Made by a program: the position numbers and the translations under genes. Below, piece after piece: positions 50,001 through 59,900 of a DNA stretch of 64,000 nucleotides (the stretch's first letter is position 1; each line of letters starts with the position of its first letter). The notes under the pieces were generated by a model that made no database searches, had not been told where the DNA came from, and was given only the letters and a program-made list of their open reading frames with translations. This DNA is from Spodoptera frugiperda. Its lineage: Eukaryota > Arthropoda > Insecta > Lepidoptera > Noctuidae. The DNA is taken from the NCBI RefSeq assembly GCF_023101765.2, contig NC_064213.1, positions 4,650,001 through 4,714,000 on the forward strand. The letters are read 5' to 3'.

Positions 50001-52652
50001 AAGTAATGTAATGTGTTAAATATATAATCATAACTGCTATACATGGGGTCTTGAATTAAATTCCCAGTTTAGGTAGTGTTATGTCTGGGATTTTTGTCAG
50101 TTGTTACCATATTTCACAAAAATATCATAGTTTCTGAAATTGTGACTGGTAGCAATAAACCTACTCCCTATTACATGGGACTATTATAATATGACTGGTA
50201 AATATTTTATCTACACTTACCAACAAAGTCTTGGCTAGTGATTGCACTAGCATTTTGTGGCATGTAATCTTTCTGTGCTGATGGAGCTTCTTCCCACCAA
50301 GTCCCATAGGTCCTCTAAAAAAATAAGATATTTTAGTAATCAACTAATGTCAATAGACAACATTTAGAACTAACAAACAACATCAAAGTTTAAATTACAC
50401 AATATTATCAATGTTTTAACTGATAAAAATTAAACATTAAAACAAGTTGACTCATGGAGAGTAGATATCCAATCATTGGTTACTCTATTTGCTACTTAAA
50501 TTTAATGTAGGCACAACTAAAATATGCAAACAATACAATAATAACAAAATAAATTATTTTTAACACAATTACAATTTAAAAGTTGATTTATTTTTTCTTT
50601 GTGTAGCTGACCAAATTAAATTAAAAAAGGAATTCATAATAAAATGAGAAAAAAAAAGAAAACAATAAAAATTGCCAGTGACATTTCAATTTCAAGGCTT
50701 TAAAAGTTATTAAGGCCTTGATATAGTGTATAGCTGTTTTGTTTACTTTTAATAACACAATCATATCCCTTCACATGTGAAAGAAAATGGTTAGTTTGAA
50801 TAAATTGCTTTATTAATAGAATGCCCTTGATTTTTATTTGCACCAGGAAGTATGGAGAGCAGTCTTTATCTTATAATAATGGTGTAATAATAAAAAATTG
50901 TAAAAGTTGTTTATGGGCATGGTATTTTTTTTTATTCTATTTTTGAATTCATTTTATGAAATATGAATGTACCAGCCTATTTTATCAGTCTACAGAGTAT
51001 TAAATTAATACTCAAGTATGATTTTTAATAATTAAAAGCACAAGCACAAAATAAGTAAATGACAATAATAGTTTTAAAATTTTTAAAACTGCAACTAGAA
51101 TTTATTTTTAATGCAAATTTATTATTGAAGATAATATTTACCATTCGTATAGGCTGTAACTTGCATTGAAACATTTTATTTAAATAACACACAGAACATT
51201 TACTAGATCAACCAAAGCCAACAACCAAAATGACTATGAAAGGCAGAGATGAAGTCCAGGACTAGTTATATCTATTACTGTTACAAAATAAACTAACAAT
51301 ACCCTCAACAGTACCCTTCCTAAAGTCAGGTAAAAAGCTTAACAATGTATTTAAGCCATTGTCATTAGGGTCCACTTACAAATTGTTAAGAAGTTTGTAT
51401 TTGTTCATTAGTTCATGAGTTATTTACCTAGTTTATTTAAGGTTTAAAATCTTATAACTACAGTAAATATTAAAATTAAATGACTTGATTACTTTATTAC
51501 CTATTTTGAATGCATATTTTAATTGAAATGCAATTGGTGTTCCATAGTCTCTGCCTACCCCCATGGGAGACAGGCATGTGGTTATGTATGTATGTATTTA
51601 TGTAAATTAATGATTAGGTAAACAATGTGAGAGCAAATGTTATTTATTTGATAACAACTTTATAACTTTTGTTAGAAAATTAGGTAGTAAATAATGGTAA
51701 ATATGTATGTAAATAATGGTCTTCTTCTTGAGTTTCTGAGTCAAGGGTGTCAATTACTACTAAGCAGCAAAATAATTATTATTGTTATGTGTAGTTATAA
51801 GAAAAAAAATACCTAATTGATATTACAATGGCATGAATTTTAGACTTTTAGAGTAGGTAAAACATATTTTTTAATGTTAAATACTTTTAATGGACTTATA
51901 TTGTATGGCCATCAAGATTAAGAGTGTGTACCAAATATCTCAATGATCAGAAATTAGGAAGTGGGTTAAATGGCAATAACTGAAAATGACCCAAACAAAC
52001 AAACAGGTCTAGCTAAATAAAACCATTTAAAAATAGGAAAAATACTAGATGTCAAGTAAACAAATAAATTAGCTTAGTTAACTACTTAAAATTAGCAGAC
52101 ATACAAAAGCAAAGAATTTTATTATAGTTAGCTTTAAGCTAGTGGATAATTATCTACTGTTGATTAAAATATTTAATTTTAGTCACAAATAATTACATAG
52201 TTGTGTGATACCTACCTAAGAATTTTTAATTGCATTAATTTAGTATGATTTTTTAAAAATAAAATGTTAATAAGACCTGACCCTTACTTACACGAGTCAC
52301 AAAGGACAAAATTACGCGGCAAAACAATGAAGCTTATTTATAAAACGTAGTGATAGATACGTCCAAGACAAATTAAAAAAAAAAAATAGGAAGAAAATAG
52401 CACATGTAATACAAAAGTAGCTATTACTTTTACCATAACGAAGGCTTGGGGATAGTCGCCGTAGTCAGGAAAATTGGAAGGCGGTCCACGAAGATTAAAT
52501 GCAGTATAAGAAACACTGATTTCACTGCCATACTGGGAACTAAAATCTTCAACATTGTGCACAAACTGTTCCAGTATCAGATGATCTTTATCTTCTTCCT
52601 CACTTTCGTTTTTAAACCAAAACAAAGAGGATATTATATCCGAGTTTTGCAT
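32088..52652 (-). CDS. Fbxl4: F-box/LRR-repeat protein 4 (FBXL4)
   Basis: Substrate adaptor of an SCF (SKP1-CUL1-F-box) ubiquitin ligase; in mammals FBXL4 sits at mitochondria and restrains mitophagy by removing BNIP3/NIX. Thirteen exons, gene order: 52434-52652, 50221-50314, 49544-49736, 47679-47833, 44726-44850, 39895-40047, 35727-35824, 35013-35122, 34393-34548, 33681-33846, 33052-33237, 32569-32638, 32088-32198 (stop 32090-32088). All are GT/AG, in phase, totalling 611 aa (human 621). The N-terminal domain matches from VEDFSSQYGSEISVSYT through FETYNPGALVRIWALGP. The F-box spans about 258-302 (LPDETTLCVMKYLD) and leucine-rich repeats follow to about 590 (LDLSWC, LDLYRTDI, LDVSFCDQ). An in-frame TGA two codons before ATG 52652 fixes the start. 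The human-like basic/hydrophobic leader is missing. Confidence 0.93.
33500..33612 (-). repeat. SINE S1 tail fragment
   Basis: GCAACGTCACGCCTTTACCC and CCGAAGGGGTAGGCAC match the 3' end of S1. Intronic in Fbxl4. Confidence 0.55.
33990..34206 (+). repeat. Family B repeat copy
   Basis: Runs from AGTGTCGGAGCGCCATGCTT through GCCGGCAACGTATCTGTAAC to ACCATCAGGCGATCCG. Intronic in Fbxl4. Confidence 0.6.
34600..34795 (-). repeat. tRNA-derived SINE of another family
   Basis: The minus-strand head at the right (around CACCATCCGTGCAGTC) and a B-box-like block from GTGCGGGAACCGAACCCGG indicate tRNA ancestry. The body contains GTTACAAACATACAAGTTC. Intronic in Fbxl4. Confidence 0.6.
35890..36085 (-). repeat. 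Family B repeat copy
   Basis: Minus-strand copy with GGGATTAGTGATTACAGGAT, GGGCCTCCGGTAACCTC and the CATGGCTCTCCCAC end. Lies in the large Fbxl4 intron next to the second RLE element. Confidence 0.55.
36372..37854 (+). mobile_element. RLE-type non-LTR retrotransposon, 5'-truncated, second lineage
   Basis: Flanked by a near-duplicate of about 19 bases (36349-36371 and 37855-37874, both ending TTGTTGCTTA; the left copy has five extra bases). This marks the insertion ends and points to target-primed integration. The 5' end is lost, so the reverse transcriptase is mostly missing. The 3' end has a short UTR and no poly(A). It is in the intron between Fbxl4 exons 6 and 7, antisense to that gene. 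Confidence 0.85.
36373..37791 (+). CDS. C-terminal fragment of an RLE retrotransposon protein
   Basis: The reading frame is open from the truncation point to the stop at 37789-37791, about 472 codons, with no native start. The first recognisable motif is SYKYLGIHESG, just after the lost polymerase core. A long connecting region follows, then the zinc knuckle CX2CX8HX4C (CRLCGVKDETAQHIVAGC). The restriction-like endonuclease has catalytic RPD and the Asp in YLIDITVP. The architecture is the same as the element at 21-25 kb, but the sequence is far diverged and A-rich in codon use, so it is a separate lineage. Free of stops despite truncation, hence young (inference). Confidence 0.8.
   Translation, partial: QGVGHILLSGEEFENLKGDQSYKYLGIHESGKIEHNTVRQGLQKEYFKRVKRIANSHLNSRNLIKAINSFAVPVLLYSFGAVNYKSSDLKSIDVKTRKILNMNKAHHQKADLDRLYLPIETGGRGLINIEMLHKTQIIKYQQYLERETDYIIKTIAMHDKTRDKYSIDKEAKENRIEFKINNNTICTDSEIKSAKIKYTIGKWKAKPLHGQFYRSVIDKENIDTNYSFRWLKKQAISPSLEASIFSLQDQAIVTRQHERDVLKRAVDGKCRLCGVKDETAQHIVAGCEQLAGTYYTRRHNNVVQYVYWTLLKKHNMETTNLWWKEQLTQPQVKENDAAKIMWEIPVQTDVTVTHNRPDIIYINKRDNKTYLIDITVPSDYNIGAKEIEKLSKYHLLQKEITRLWNTQAQVVPIVIGASGMVAKSIHKYCTQLDSNINIHIIQKQAAIHTTTILTKVLGNTIYVDRERDPPLP
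38475..38585 (+). repeat. Family C repeat copy
   Basis: GTCATTGACTGCCAATAGAAAACTG, CAAATCCTCCGCTAACATCGG and CACCACAGCGTTCAATATG closely match 62275-62360. Confidence 0.7.
39687..39821. mobile_element. Inverted-repeat element family E, complete
   Basis: The left end ATGTTATCGGCTTACTCACG is mirrored by CGTGAGTAAACCGATAACAT at the right, within longer near-matching arms that include AATTAATTA. The interior has GACGAGGAACTCGACTAGTT and GAGGCTCATATTCATAAGCAG. Interior-only relatives are at 39600-39665, 47395-47470, 57385-57440 and 59335-59405. Intronic in Fbxl4. Confidence 0.7.
40440..40560 (-). repeat. SINE S1 tail fragment
   Basis: CCCGATGAGGTAGGCAGAGG, GTACGTAATGCCGGTATACA and AAGTCCCATGTAATAGGGGG match the S1 body. 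Intronic in Fbxl4. Confidence 0.6.
40870..41929. mobile_element. Decayed DNA transposon with 20-bp inverted ends and TA duplication (pogo-like)
   Basis: Ends ACCTAACCAAATAAGGCCTA and its exact reverse complement lie 1,060 bp apart, each bordered by TA. GGCCTTATT-type blocks recur inside. Between them are short coding remnants in plus frames, such as ATEQEVILIRLTDAGVPMTS near 41508, which resemble the DNA-binding region of pogo/CENP-B-like transposases. Stops interrupt everything, so it is inactive. Class is inferred from the TA duplication and the remnant. Confidence 0.75.
43203..43236. repeat. Short tandem repeat, about 10-bp unit
   Basis: CGCATCGCACGCATCGCACG-type units, about three copies, the first diverged (CGCATCGTACG). 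Intronic in Fbxl4. Confidence 0.7.
43790..43930 (-). repeat. Family A repeat, minus strand
   Basis: GTAGGAATGGGGTGGACTTT, AGAGTATGATACTCCCTCTC and GGTTTCCCCCCTC match the family in reverse. Intronic in Fbxl4. Confidence 0.6.
44262..44516. mobile_element. MITE M1 interrupted by a nested retroposon fragment
   Basis: M1 ends CCCTTAGTACGAGTTT and ACTCATACTAAGGG are flanked by TA. Inside, 44304-44403 is a 100-bp insertion with a GATGATGATGAT tail, bordered by a 9-bp direct repeat ATCGAAACG (44295-44303 and 44404-44412). Removing the insert restores the usual M1 hairpin layout. Intronic in Fbxl4. Confidence 0.8.
45690..45978. mobile_element. Possible MITE with short inverted ends
   Basis: TTGTCCGTTGC (45706-45716) is mirrored by GCAACGGACAA (45962-45972) around a GC-rich core with many CGACG motifs. 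The short reading frames on both strands here probably belong to this repeat. No clear target duplication. Confidence 0.5.
45979..46205 (+). repeat. Family B repeat copy
   Basis: AGAGTCATGCTTCGTCACGAA, ACTTGTAACGCCTCTGGTGTT and a TTTACCAT end. Directly abuts the preceding element; intronic in Fbxl4. Confidence 0.6.
47900..48105 (+). repeat. Family B repeat copy, 3' truncated
   Basis: GTGTGGAAGAGTCATGCTTC through CCAACAACCTTTAAATTTC and CGGCAACGCACTTGTAA. Just upstream of Fbxl4 exon 4 in gene order. Confidence 0.65.
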
Positions 52653-53306
52653 TTTGAATCAATTATAATCCCACTTCAGAATTTAATGGAAAAAATTAAC
52701 ACGAACGGTAATAACAAAGATGCGCGCTCGAATGAATAGAAATGAAATGTTATTTTTTCTGCTCTGACAGCTGACAAAAACAACACAAACAGTGCCATAG
52801 AATATACTGGGCTGGTAAACGTAAACACAACTTTGTTATACAACAATCTGCAATGTTTTAGTAATTAACAATGTTTATATTTCTACTGAAAATTATTACT
52901 AGCTCTTCTTAATTATTTGCAAATCAGACTAAGATACAAAATAGCTACAAAATGGTCTTATTCGTTTATTATGAAAAGAGAACCAGTTGTAGATAAAAAC
53001 ATCATTTCGAAAATAAACATCATAAAAATCTATTAAGTTATAATTAAACAGTAACGGCTATAAATTCTATTACAATTTCCAATTAGGTATTAAAAGAATA
53101 AAAATAATACAAAAAATACCACGGAATACAGAAACTATAGTTTCTGTATTCCGTGGTATTTATTGTAGAAGAATTGGTGAAACCATAGACAAAATCTGTC
53201 CGACTGTTAGAATAATAGTAATGTTTTATTATCTGTAATTGTGAGAATGTCATTATGTCATTATCGTTTACTCCTGTCACGATTGACGTGACGCTTGTCA
53301 ATAAAA
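52653..53306. promoter_or_regulatory. Divergent promoter region between Fbxl4 and Sf3b4
   Basis: The start codons of two housekeeping genes face away from each other across 654 bases. No TATA box is evident for either gene. A perfect 48-bp palindrome lies at 53114-53161, closer to Sf3b4. A shared bidirectional promoter is an inference from the arrangement. Confidence 0.5.
53114..53161. repeat. Perfect 48-bp palindrome
   Basis: Two 24-base arms are exact reverse complements, centred between 53137 and 53138 on ACTA|TAGT with no spacer. It could extrude as a cruciform or form an RNA hairpin. It ends 146 bases before the Sf3b4 ATG. It does not match the inverted-repeat elements elsewhere in this window. 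Confidence 0.9.
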
Positions 53307-56131
53307 ATGGCAGCGGGACCAATCGCCGAACGTAATCAAGGTATTTATTTATACGATTTGTTGTCCAAATCAGCGTAACTCTTGATTTTATTCAAAGAGT
53401 TACTGTATATTTAATATATAATTTCATTTCTGATAGTTTACTTCCAAACAATTATAACCAAAAGATTTTGAGGTTAAGTATAGCGTCGACGTCCTCCTTT
53501 ACGCGGTTATCGGGCCGTAATTACAGTGTTACTTGCTTTTAATAATAAACAACACGTTTGTAATTAGTTTTCCTACATAATGCAGTAACACTATTTATTC
53601 TACATACAATTTTGTTGTTATTTTTCAGATGCCACAATATACGTTGGCGGTCTTGACGACAGAGTCACTGAAAGTTTGCTATGGGAACTATTCGTACAAG
53701 CCGGACCCGTGGGTATGTACATTTTAAAATATTGAATAGTGTAATTAGTTTTTTTACCTTTCTATTCTATTAAATAAACAACATCTTTGGCATGATATTG
53801 TTAACCAATAAGGGGCACTGAGTCCACTAATTAGACCTGCTCCGGAGTCCCTATGGTGCAATACCTGTTATGGCACATCGCTAGGACAAATGTTTTTACC
53901 CATATTTCACTAAGTCAGCTATACACAATACAGTAAAAAATCTTAATGTTTTCTCTTTCCTCTCTTTTTACAGTGAATGTCCACATGCCAAAAGACAGAG
54001 TGACGCAAACTCATCAGGGATATGGATTTGTTGAGTTCATGGGTGAGGAAGATGCAGATTATGCTATAAAGGTAAATATTATGTACATCACTCATTAGTT
54101 ATGTTGTATATCCTTACTACTACTAAGCTGTTTGCTATGTATGTATGTATATTAAGCAAGCAAGTATGTATAGTAAGCACTTTTATATTTATAATGCCAA
54201 TTGGCATTTGCCTCTTTAGTAACTTGCATAAAGTATCATAAATACTAAAATATGCAGTTGCTCTCTTAGACATTTAATGATTACTTAAACTATTACTTAG
54301 TAATGATTTTGTTCCGAAAAACAAATGCTAAGGTCTAAACAAAGTAACAATTAATGACTCTGAGTATGGCTGTAAAGTAGGTAACATAAATGAAATTACC
54401 AAAAACTACTACACCAGTTAAGATATTATTTAGTTTAATAACAGATAAATAAAAATTTCGCATTAAAATTCCAGGTGATGAATATGATAAAACTATATGG
54501 TAAACCGGTAAGGGTGAATAAAGCATCTGCTCATCAGAAGAACTTGGATGTGGGTGCTAATGTGTTCATAGGAAACTTGGATCCGGAAGTAGATGAGAAG
54601 CTTCTATATGATACATTCTCTGCATTTGGTGTTATATTACAAACACCTAAGGTATGTTCTTGTATTCTATTTAACTATTATCTTAAGATTTCTACTAGCT
54701 AATGGTGTAATCCACCTACTGTTACATAGAAATAGCAATCTCAGTATACTTTAGTACTTACATAGTGGTTTCTGAAAGTTCTCTCAAAAGTAAGTTTTCT
54801 CATCTGCATTCTGAAAGGACCTTGGAAGTTGAGGTTTGATAAAACTTTAAAAGGGAACCTTCAATTTTCTTTAACACCTCCATTAACGCCGCATCAAAGT
54901 CAGTTCAACCAAACATGAGATGATCGCACACAAACATACATGAAAAACCTCATAATGTCTCAGTCCATTAAAAATACCTCATAAATCCCTTAGAGTATAT
55001 ATTCAAACTATAAGGTATTGAAACACATTCACACACACAGAAAAAATCATGTTTAAATATCACTCTATTTAAGAGATATAATTTTATTATCATTAATAGT
55101 TACTTAATCAACATTTATCCATTACAGGTTATGAGAGATCCAGAGACTGGTAATTCAAAAGCATTTGCGTTCATAAACTTCGCGTCGTTCGAAGCGTCTG
55201 ATGCGGCGATAGAAGCTATGAATAACCAATACCTATGTAATAGACCGATATCTGTCTCATATGCGTTCAAGAAGGATGTCAAGGGCGAAAGGCACGGATC
55301 TGCAGCTGAGAGGTAAGTTTCTTTTTAATATTTTTAAATTATCCACCACAGATGTCCATGATTTAGATTGAGGAAACCATTAGGAAGACCTAATGGTCTC
55401 CCAAGTGACATTAACCCTTTGTATGCCAGGAGTGCAGATCTATGTGAGACACAATGCGTTTTCTATAGGTTAATGGTGCTCTTAAGAAATATTTTATAGA
55501 AAAGTTATACTAATAAATAAGGTTAATTTAAAGTAAAGATCACATAAATAATATTTATAATAATATCTTGCAGTATGTCAAATACTGCTTTTTTCGTACT
55601 TTCTACCAATCCATAAAAATTGCAGTGACATTAATCATTTGTGCTGTTTTGAACTCTGGCTAATCAACCCAATTTTTCAGGTTACTCGCCGCCCAAAACC
55701 CACTATCACACGCGGACCGTCCTCATCAACTGTTCGCGGACGCGCCACCCACAATGCTTGGTCCAGTTCTAATGGCGCCACCGCCACCACCAGCACCATC
55801 ACCAATGCCACCACAAGGACCTCCGATGAACGCGAGACCACCGCCACCACTGCCAATGTCCGCGCCACCTCCACCCCCGTCATCCATGCCACCACCGGGT
55901 CCTCCACCCCCTCCTGGTCCCCCACCACCTCCTCCACCATTCCATCACTTCCCCCCTCCCCCATTTGGACCTCCAGGTTTCGGACCACCACCTCCACCCG
56001 GTGCAAGACCCCCGCCACCATGGAGACCCCCTCCCCCTTCTTTCAGGCCCCAATTCCCACCCCGTGGTCCACCCCCATTTGGACATCCCCCATTCCCCCC
56101 ACACCCACCTGAACCAAATTATAATTATTAA
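53307..56131 (+). CDS. Sf3b4: Splicing factor 3B subunit 4 (SF3B4/SAP49, spliceosomal)
   Basis: Subunit of the SF3b complex of U2 snRNP; it binds pre-mRNA near the branch site in the nucleus. Six exons: 53307-53340, 53629-53712, 53974-54071, 54475-54651, 55128-55312, 55681-56131 (stop TAA), all GT/AG and in phase, 342 aa. The N-terminus MAAGPIAERNQDATIYVGGL is nearly identical to animal orthologs. RRM1 spans about 13-91 (RNP2 IYVGGL, RNP1 GYGFVEF) and RRM2 about 100-179 (VFIGNL, AFAFINF). The linker motif KASAHQKNLDVGAN is intact. The C-terminal tail from about 215 is Pro-rich with repeats of PPPP, ending EPNYNY. The protein is shorter than human (424 aa) and near insect length. The tail is compositionally biased, so its antisense reading frames are artefacts. 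Confidence 0.95.
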
Positions 56132-56188
56132 GTGTAACTAACTAGTGTAATTCGTGACTGTTTCGTATTTTTCATGTTTGAAATGGAG

Positions 56189-56194
56189 AATAAA
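56189..56194 (+). terminator. Poly(A) signal of Sf3b4
   Basis: AATAAA about 58 bases after the stop codon, followed by a T-rich stretch; consistent with a short 3' UTR. Confidence 0.6.
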
Positions 56195-57949
56195 TATATT
56201 TTATTGTAAGGAAATGTGTGTTGATGATTTACCATGACTTTAGTTGTATCTAGAATATTTTCTTATAATTAAACTAGTAGTAGACTAGTAGTTTATATTG
56301 CCTGTTATGATCCTCCTTATAACTAAAAGAAAAGTAGGCACCTAACTAATAAAGTTATTTCATTTACTAATTACCTCTTCAAATAAATAAAAATCTAATA
56401 TCCAAGAATCAAAACGGTTAGCGGTTCCCCCAACGACCTTATAGGTAGGTACAAAACATCACAACAAACAACGCGATTCAATTTAAATATTCGATCCCAT
56501 TGAAGCATAAACAAAATTCACACATGAAGCGAAATTAATCGGAAATTCAGTGGACTGTTTAGTAAAGAACAAAACTGTTCACGATCCACGAAATACCGAC
56601 GTTGCCATACCTACCTACCTACATATATTTTGCGGAACTTCGTTTTGCTAACGGAAATATCGAAGAGACGGGATCGGTACGGTAGAATAGGTAGTCAGTA
56701 GAGTACGCATCTACCTACTATTTGTAGGTACCCATTTAGTGCAGAGATTTCCAACCTTTTCCTTGGTCAGGGACCCACTTTTTGACTGTGGATGCGTTTG
56801 ACTTCCAAAAATTATGTTCATTGGTACACATAGCATAAGCACTGGTGGAAACGGAGCTCAGCTAAACCATGTTTTTTAAATGGAAAGATGCGTGTTATGG
56901 ATAGCTTCCTTCCACCAGAAGGTGCTTTCCTACATATCCCCGAAAAACTTCAAAATAAATCTGATCTCCATTAGGTAACAAACAACTAAGTGCCTACCTA
57001 TATCTAGGTACATATTTAATGCCTATGTACTGAACTACCTAGAACCTACCTAGGTATATGTTAAACATAATAACGAGGTTGTTACAATATTGCATACGTA
57101 AGCTATCCGTATCGTATGCTTCTGGCATATTCTTATTGAAAGCGCCCGGTATCGACAAACTGGACGCTCGGACGTTCGCTTATACTTAAAAATACTAGTT
57201 GTTGCCCGCGATGCTACCTACAAATAAATAGGATATTGTAGATTTTCAAACCCGTATTCTAGGAATCAATAATATTAACAGAGCCAGATATTTATTTACT
57301 GCAACTTTTGTTAGAAATGTTATTAATATACTTACTTACTTACCTACCTACTTAAATTCATTAATGATGTCTAACGGCTTATTCACATAAGTGTGCGAAA
57401 TAACTTGGCCTGTTTTAAGTCACGCTAAGGGCTTATATTCTATAGGATAAAAGTGGGAAGTCACGATAAAGTTACTACAACTTTCAAAAAGGTTCAAAAT
57501 TATCGTTTTCATTCGCCATTGGCCAGTAATACGATTTTATTAAGCAGTTATCTATATTTAGGTATGTATCTAGGTACTTCTTATGTACCTAATAAAAACG
57601 CTTTCAAGTCATGTCAGCATCTATCCAATCGTTAACAAAAAGTTTTCAAACAAACAAACAAACATTCATTTACAATAATATTGTTAGTACCAACAGATAT
57701 TGTATCGCTAAGCGTTTTGCATTTTCCTGCAAGACAAGACAAGTGCAGTAAAGAGGCAATTATTTGTAGACGCAGTAAGAAGTCCGTTTGCTTTGTATTT
57801 ATTTGCATAAGACAATTTTATTGTAAAAATTGGACGGAGTTTTATAAGTGAAATAGGTACTCATAATTTTGGTGCTTAGGTTTGTTGTGTTTTAGGCTAC
57901 CTATCTAACTAGGTAATGTTTAAGACATGAGACAGCTTCTCATGCATTG

Positions 57950-58165
57950 GCATATTACTAATGTGACTTTTTCCGAGTTACATGTACTTTCTAAAATTAT
58001 TTAGACACCACTGACTAACGATGAAGGAAAACATCGTGAGGAAACCTGGGATTATAATTTCTGATTATAAGTTTGAAATAGCCAACCCGCATTGAGCAAG
58101 CGTATGAGCAACTTCTCCGTGTGAGAAGATACCTTTGGCCAACAGGGGCCACTTATAGGCACATA
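57950..58165 (+). repeat. SINE family D copy, partial
   Basis: TTCCGAGTTACATGTACTTT, CACCACTGACTAACGATGAAGG, AACATCGTGAGGAAACC and AGCCAACCCGCATTGAGCAAG match family D read on the other strand from 16860-17152. Confidence 0.6.
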
Positions 58166-59761
58166 GGTTGTTATATAAATCTATCGGTACTTTATATAAC
58201 TTGACTACAACATCAACTACAACACGGTGGGTGGATAATGGGCTTAGAATTTCGCAGTCTCTGTGGACCTATGTAGACACTAAACTTAATCCGTTTATTT
58301 ATTAGGTAGAGCAATTGCACATAAACAAACAAACAAACAATTAATTCAAAAACAATATAACTACTTAACTGGATAACAAACTACGAAATTTCATCAACAA
58401 AAATGACCTATGCCATCAAATTGCGAGTTAAATCTGACGTTGTGCAGTGTACCGCGCTCTGCGATAATAGTCCGCCAACGACCACGTGGATTAGGTAAAG
58501 GATGAAGTGCCAATATTATTTAAATGTAGGATTAAAACGTGTAGCATTTTTTGTAAGTAATATCATTCAATGTTTGCCTTAGATGAGGCGAGAGTGACTA
58601 AAAACGATCCCGTTCCTACTCCTGCTTCAAACCAGAGCCCCGGCAACAAATTAAGTTTTCCGCAGTCTTTATGTAGTCAGTTTCATTAATAAAAAATCTA
58701 AATACGCAAAATAAAGATTATAGGCAGTTATATGTATGTATAAACCACATAGTGCTGATCACTTAACGTAGGCAATTAGTCTACTTTGCACATTGTCTCT
58801 TAAAAACATTTGAGGTACTTGTCAAAAAACTAGAAATGTAGCAGTGGAGCTTTGACCATTACATTTTAGGAAGTAAAAGCTCAAGTTTAAACAGACGAAG
58901 TACTCTTAGATATTATATGAAATTGCACTCAGTATAAGATAATATTAAGGTCAAGGATGTGATGTTATCAGTTGCGTATTTAAATATCTATCACCAAACT
59001 AGAAAAAGTGCGCGTCATCCATAAACTCATACTCCATGCCCGATAAGGATTAAAAACATCGTTAAGTCCGAAAATGAAACACAAATATTTGTATCATTCG
59101 TTACGCGTATGTTTCACGAGGATTATAGTTGGAATTAATAAGCTTCCCTCTGTTGTTTTAGGTTCGACTAATATAACAGAACATTATTTTAGTCGTAGAT
59201 ATAAAGTTTTATTTATATTCCTGAGGTTTAGATTCGGTTCGGGAAATATCGATGGATTGAATGGTTTGCTTTTAATTTTAATTAGTTCCTGGTATAATTT
59301 CAAATATGGAGTAAACTGATTATGCTTTATGGCTTAATCAGGACGAGGTAAGTCGACTAGTTTCAAGCTAGGATAGGGGCTCATCTGATCATGCTATAAG
59401 CAGCATTGCAATTCAGAGTAAATTTGTATCTGCTTTCTATCGGCCTATTTTTATTGGTGGCTATGTAATGCAATATAATATAATGTTTTGTAGCTGAATA
59501 TGATTTTCATAAGAATAGAGAAAGACACATTGGTTAATTACAAAACCTTGCTTAGCAAAATAAAATGCAAAATCGAAGTAGGTATCTGTTACTAGGTAAT
59601 GACTATGAAATCTAGTACAGAAAACAGTGCTATAAGTTTTAAGCTATCACCTACATAAGTCGAATGAAAACAGATCGAGAATCATAACTCTAACGTTAGG
59701 ATCTTTAAAATCTTTGTACAATAACTAGTAATAATATTAGTTCAAAATTTAAGAAAACTAC

Positions 59762-59900
59762 AATTTACCATCCAAAGTCCAAACACTAAAGTATAGTCTT
59801 TAGCGCTCTGATTGGCCGGCTCGAATAAACCAACCAATCAGAGCGCCGAACGCACTCTCGTTTTGATTACTTTAAACGTAAAGCAAACTCGTACTAAGGG
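59762..59900. mobile_element. MITE M1, left end degraded
   Basis: The inner hairpin GCGCTCTGATTGG / CCAATCAGAGCGC and the intact right end CTCGTACTAAGGG followed by TA. The left terminal repeat is not recognisable. Confidence 0.65.

Noticed and set aside
55677..56104. Antisense Gly/Trp/Val-rich frames over the SF3B4 last exon
   Set aside because: Produced by the CCN-rich proline codons read backwards.
59074..59319. 81-codon frame downstream of SF3B4
   Set aside because: No recognisable family, no splice or promoter context, composition like surrounding noncoding DNA.
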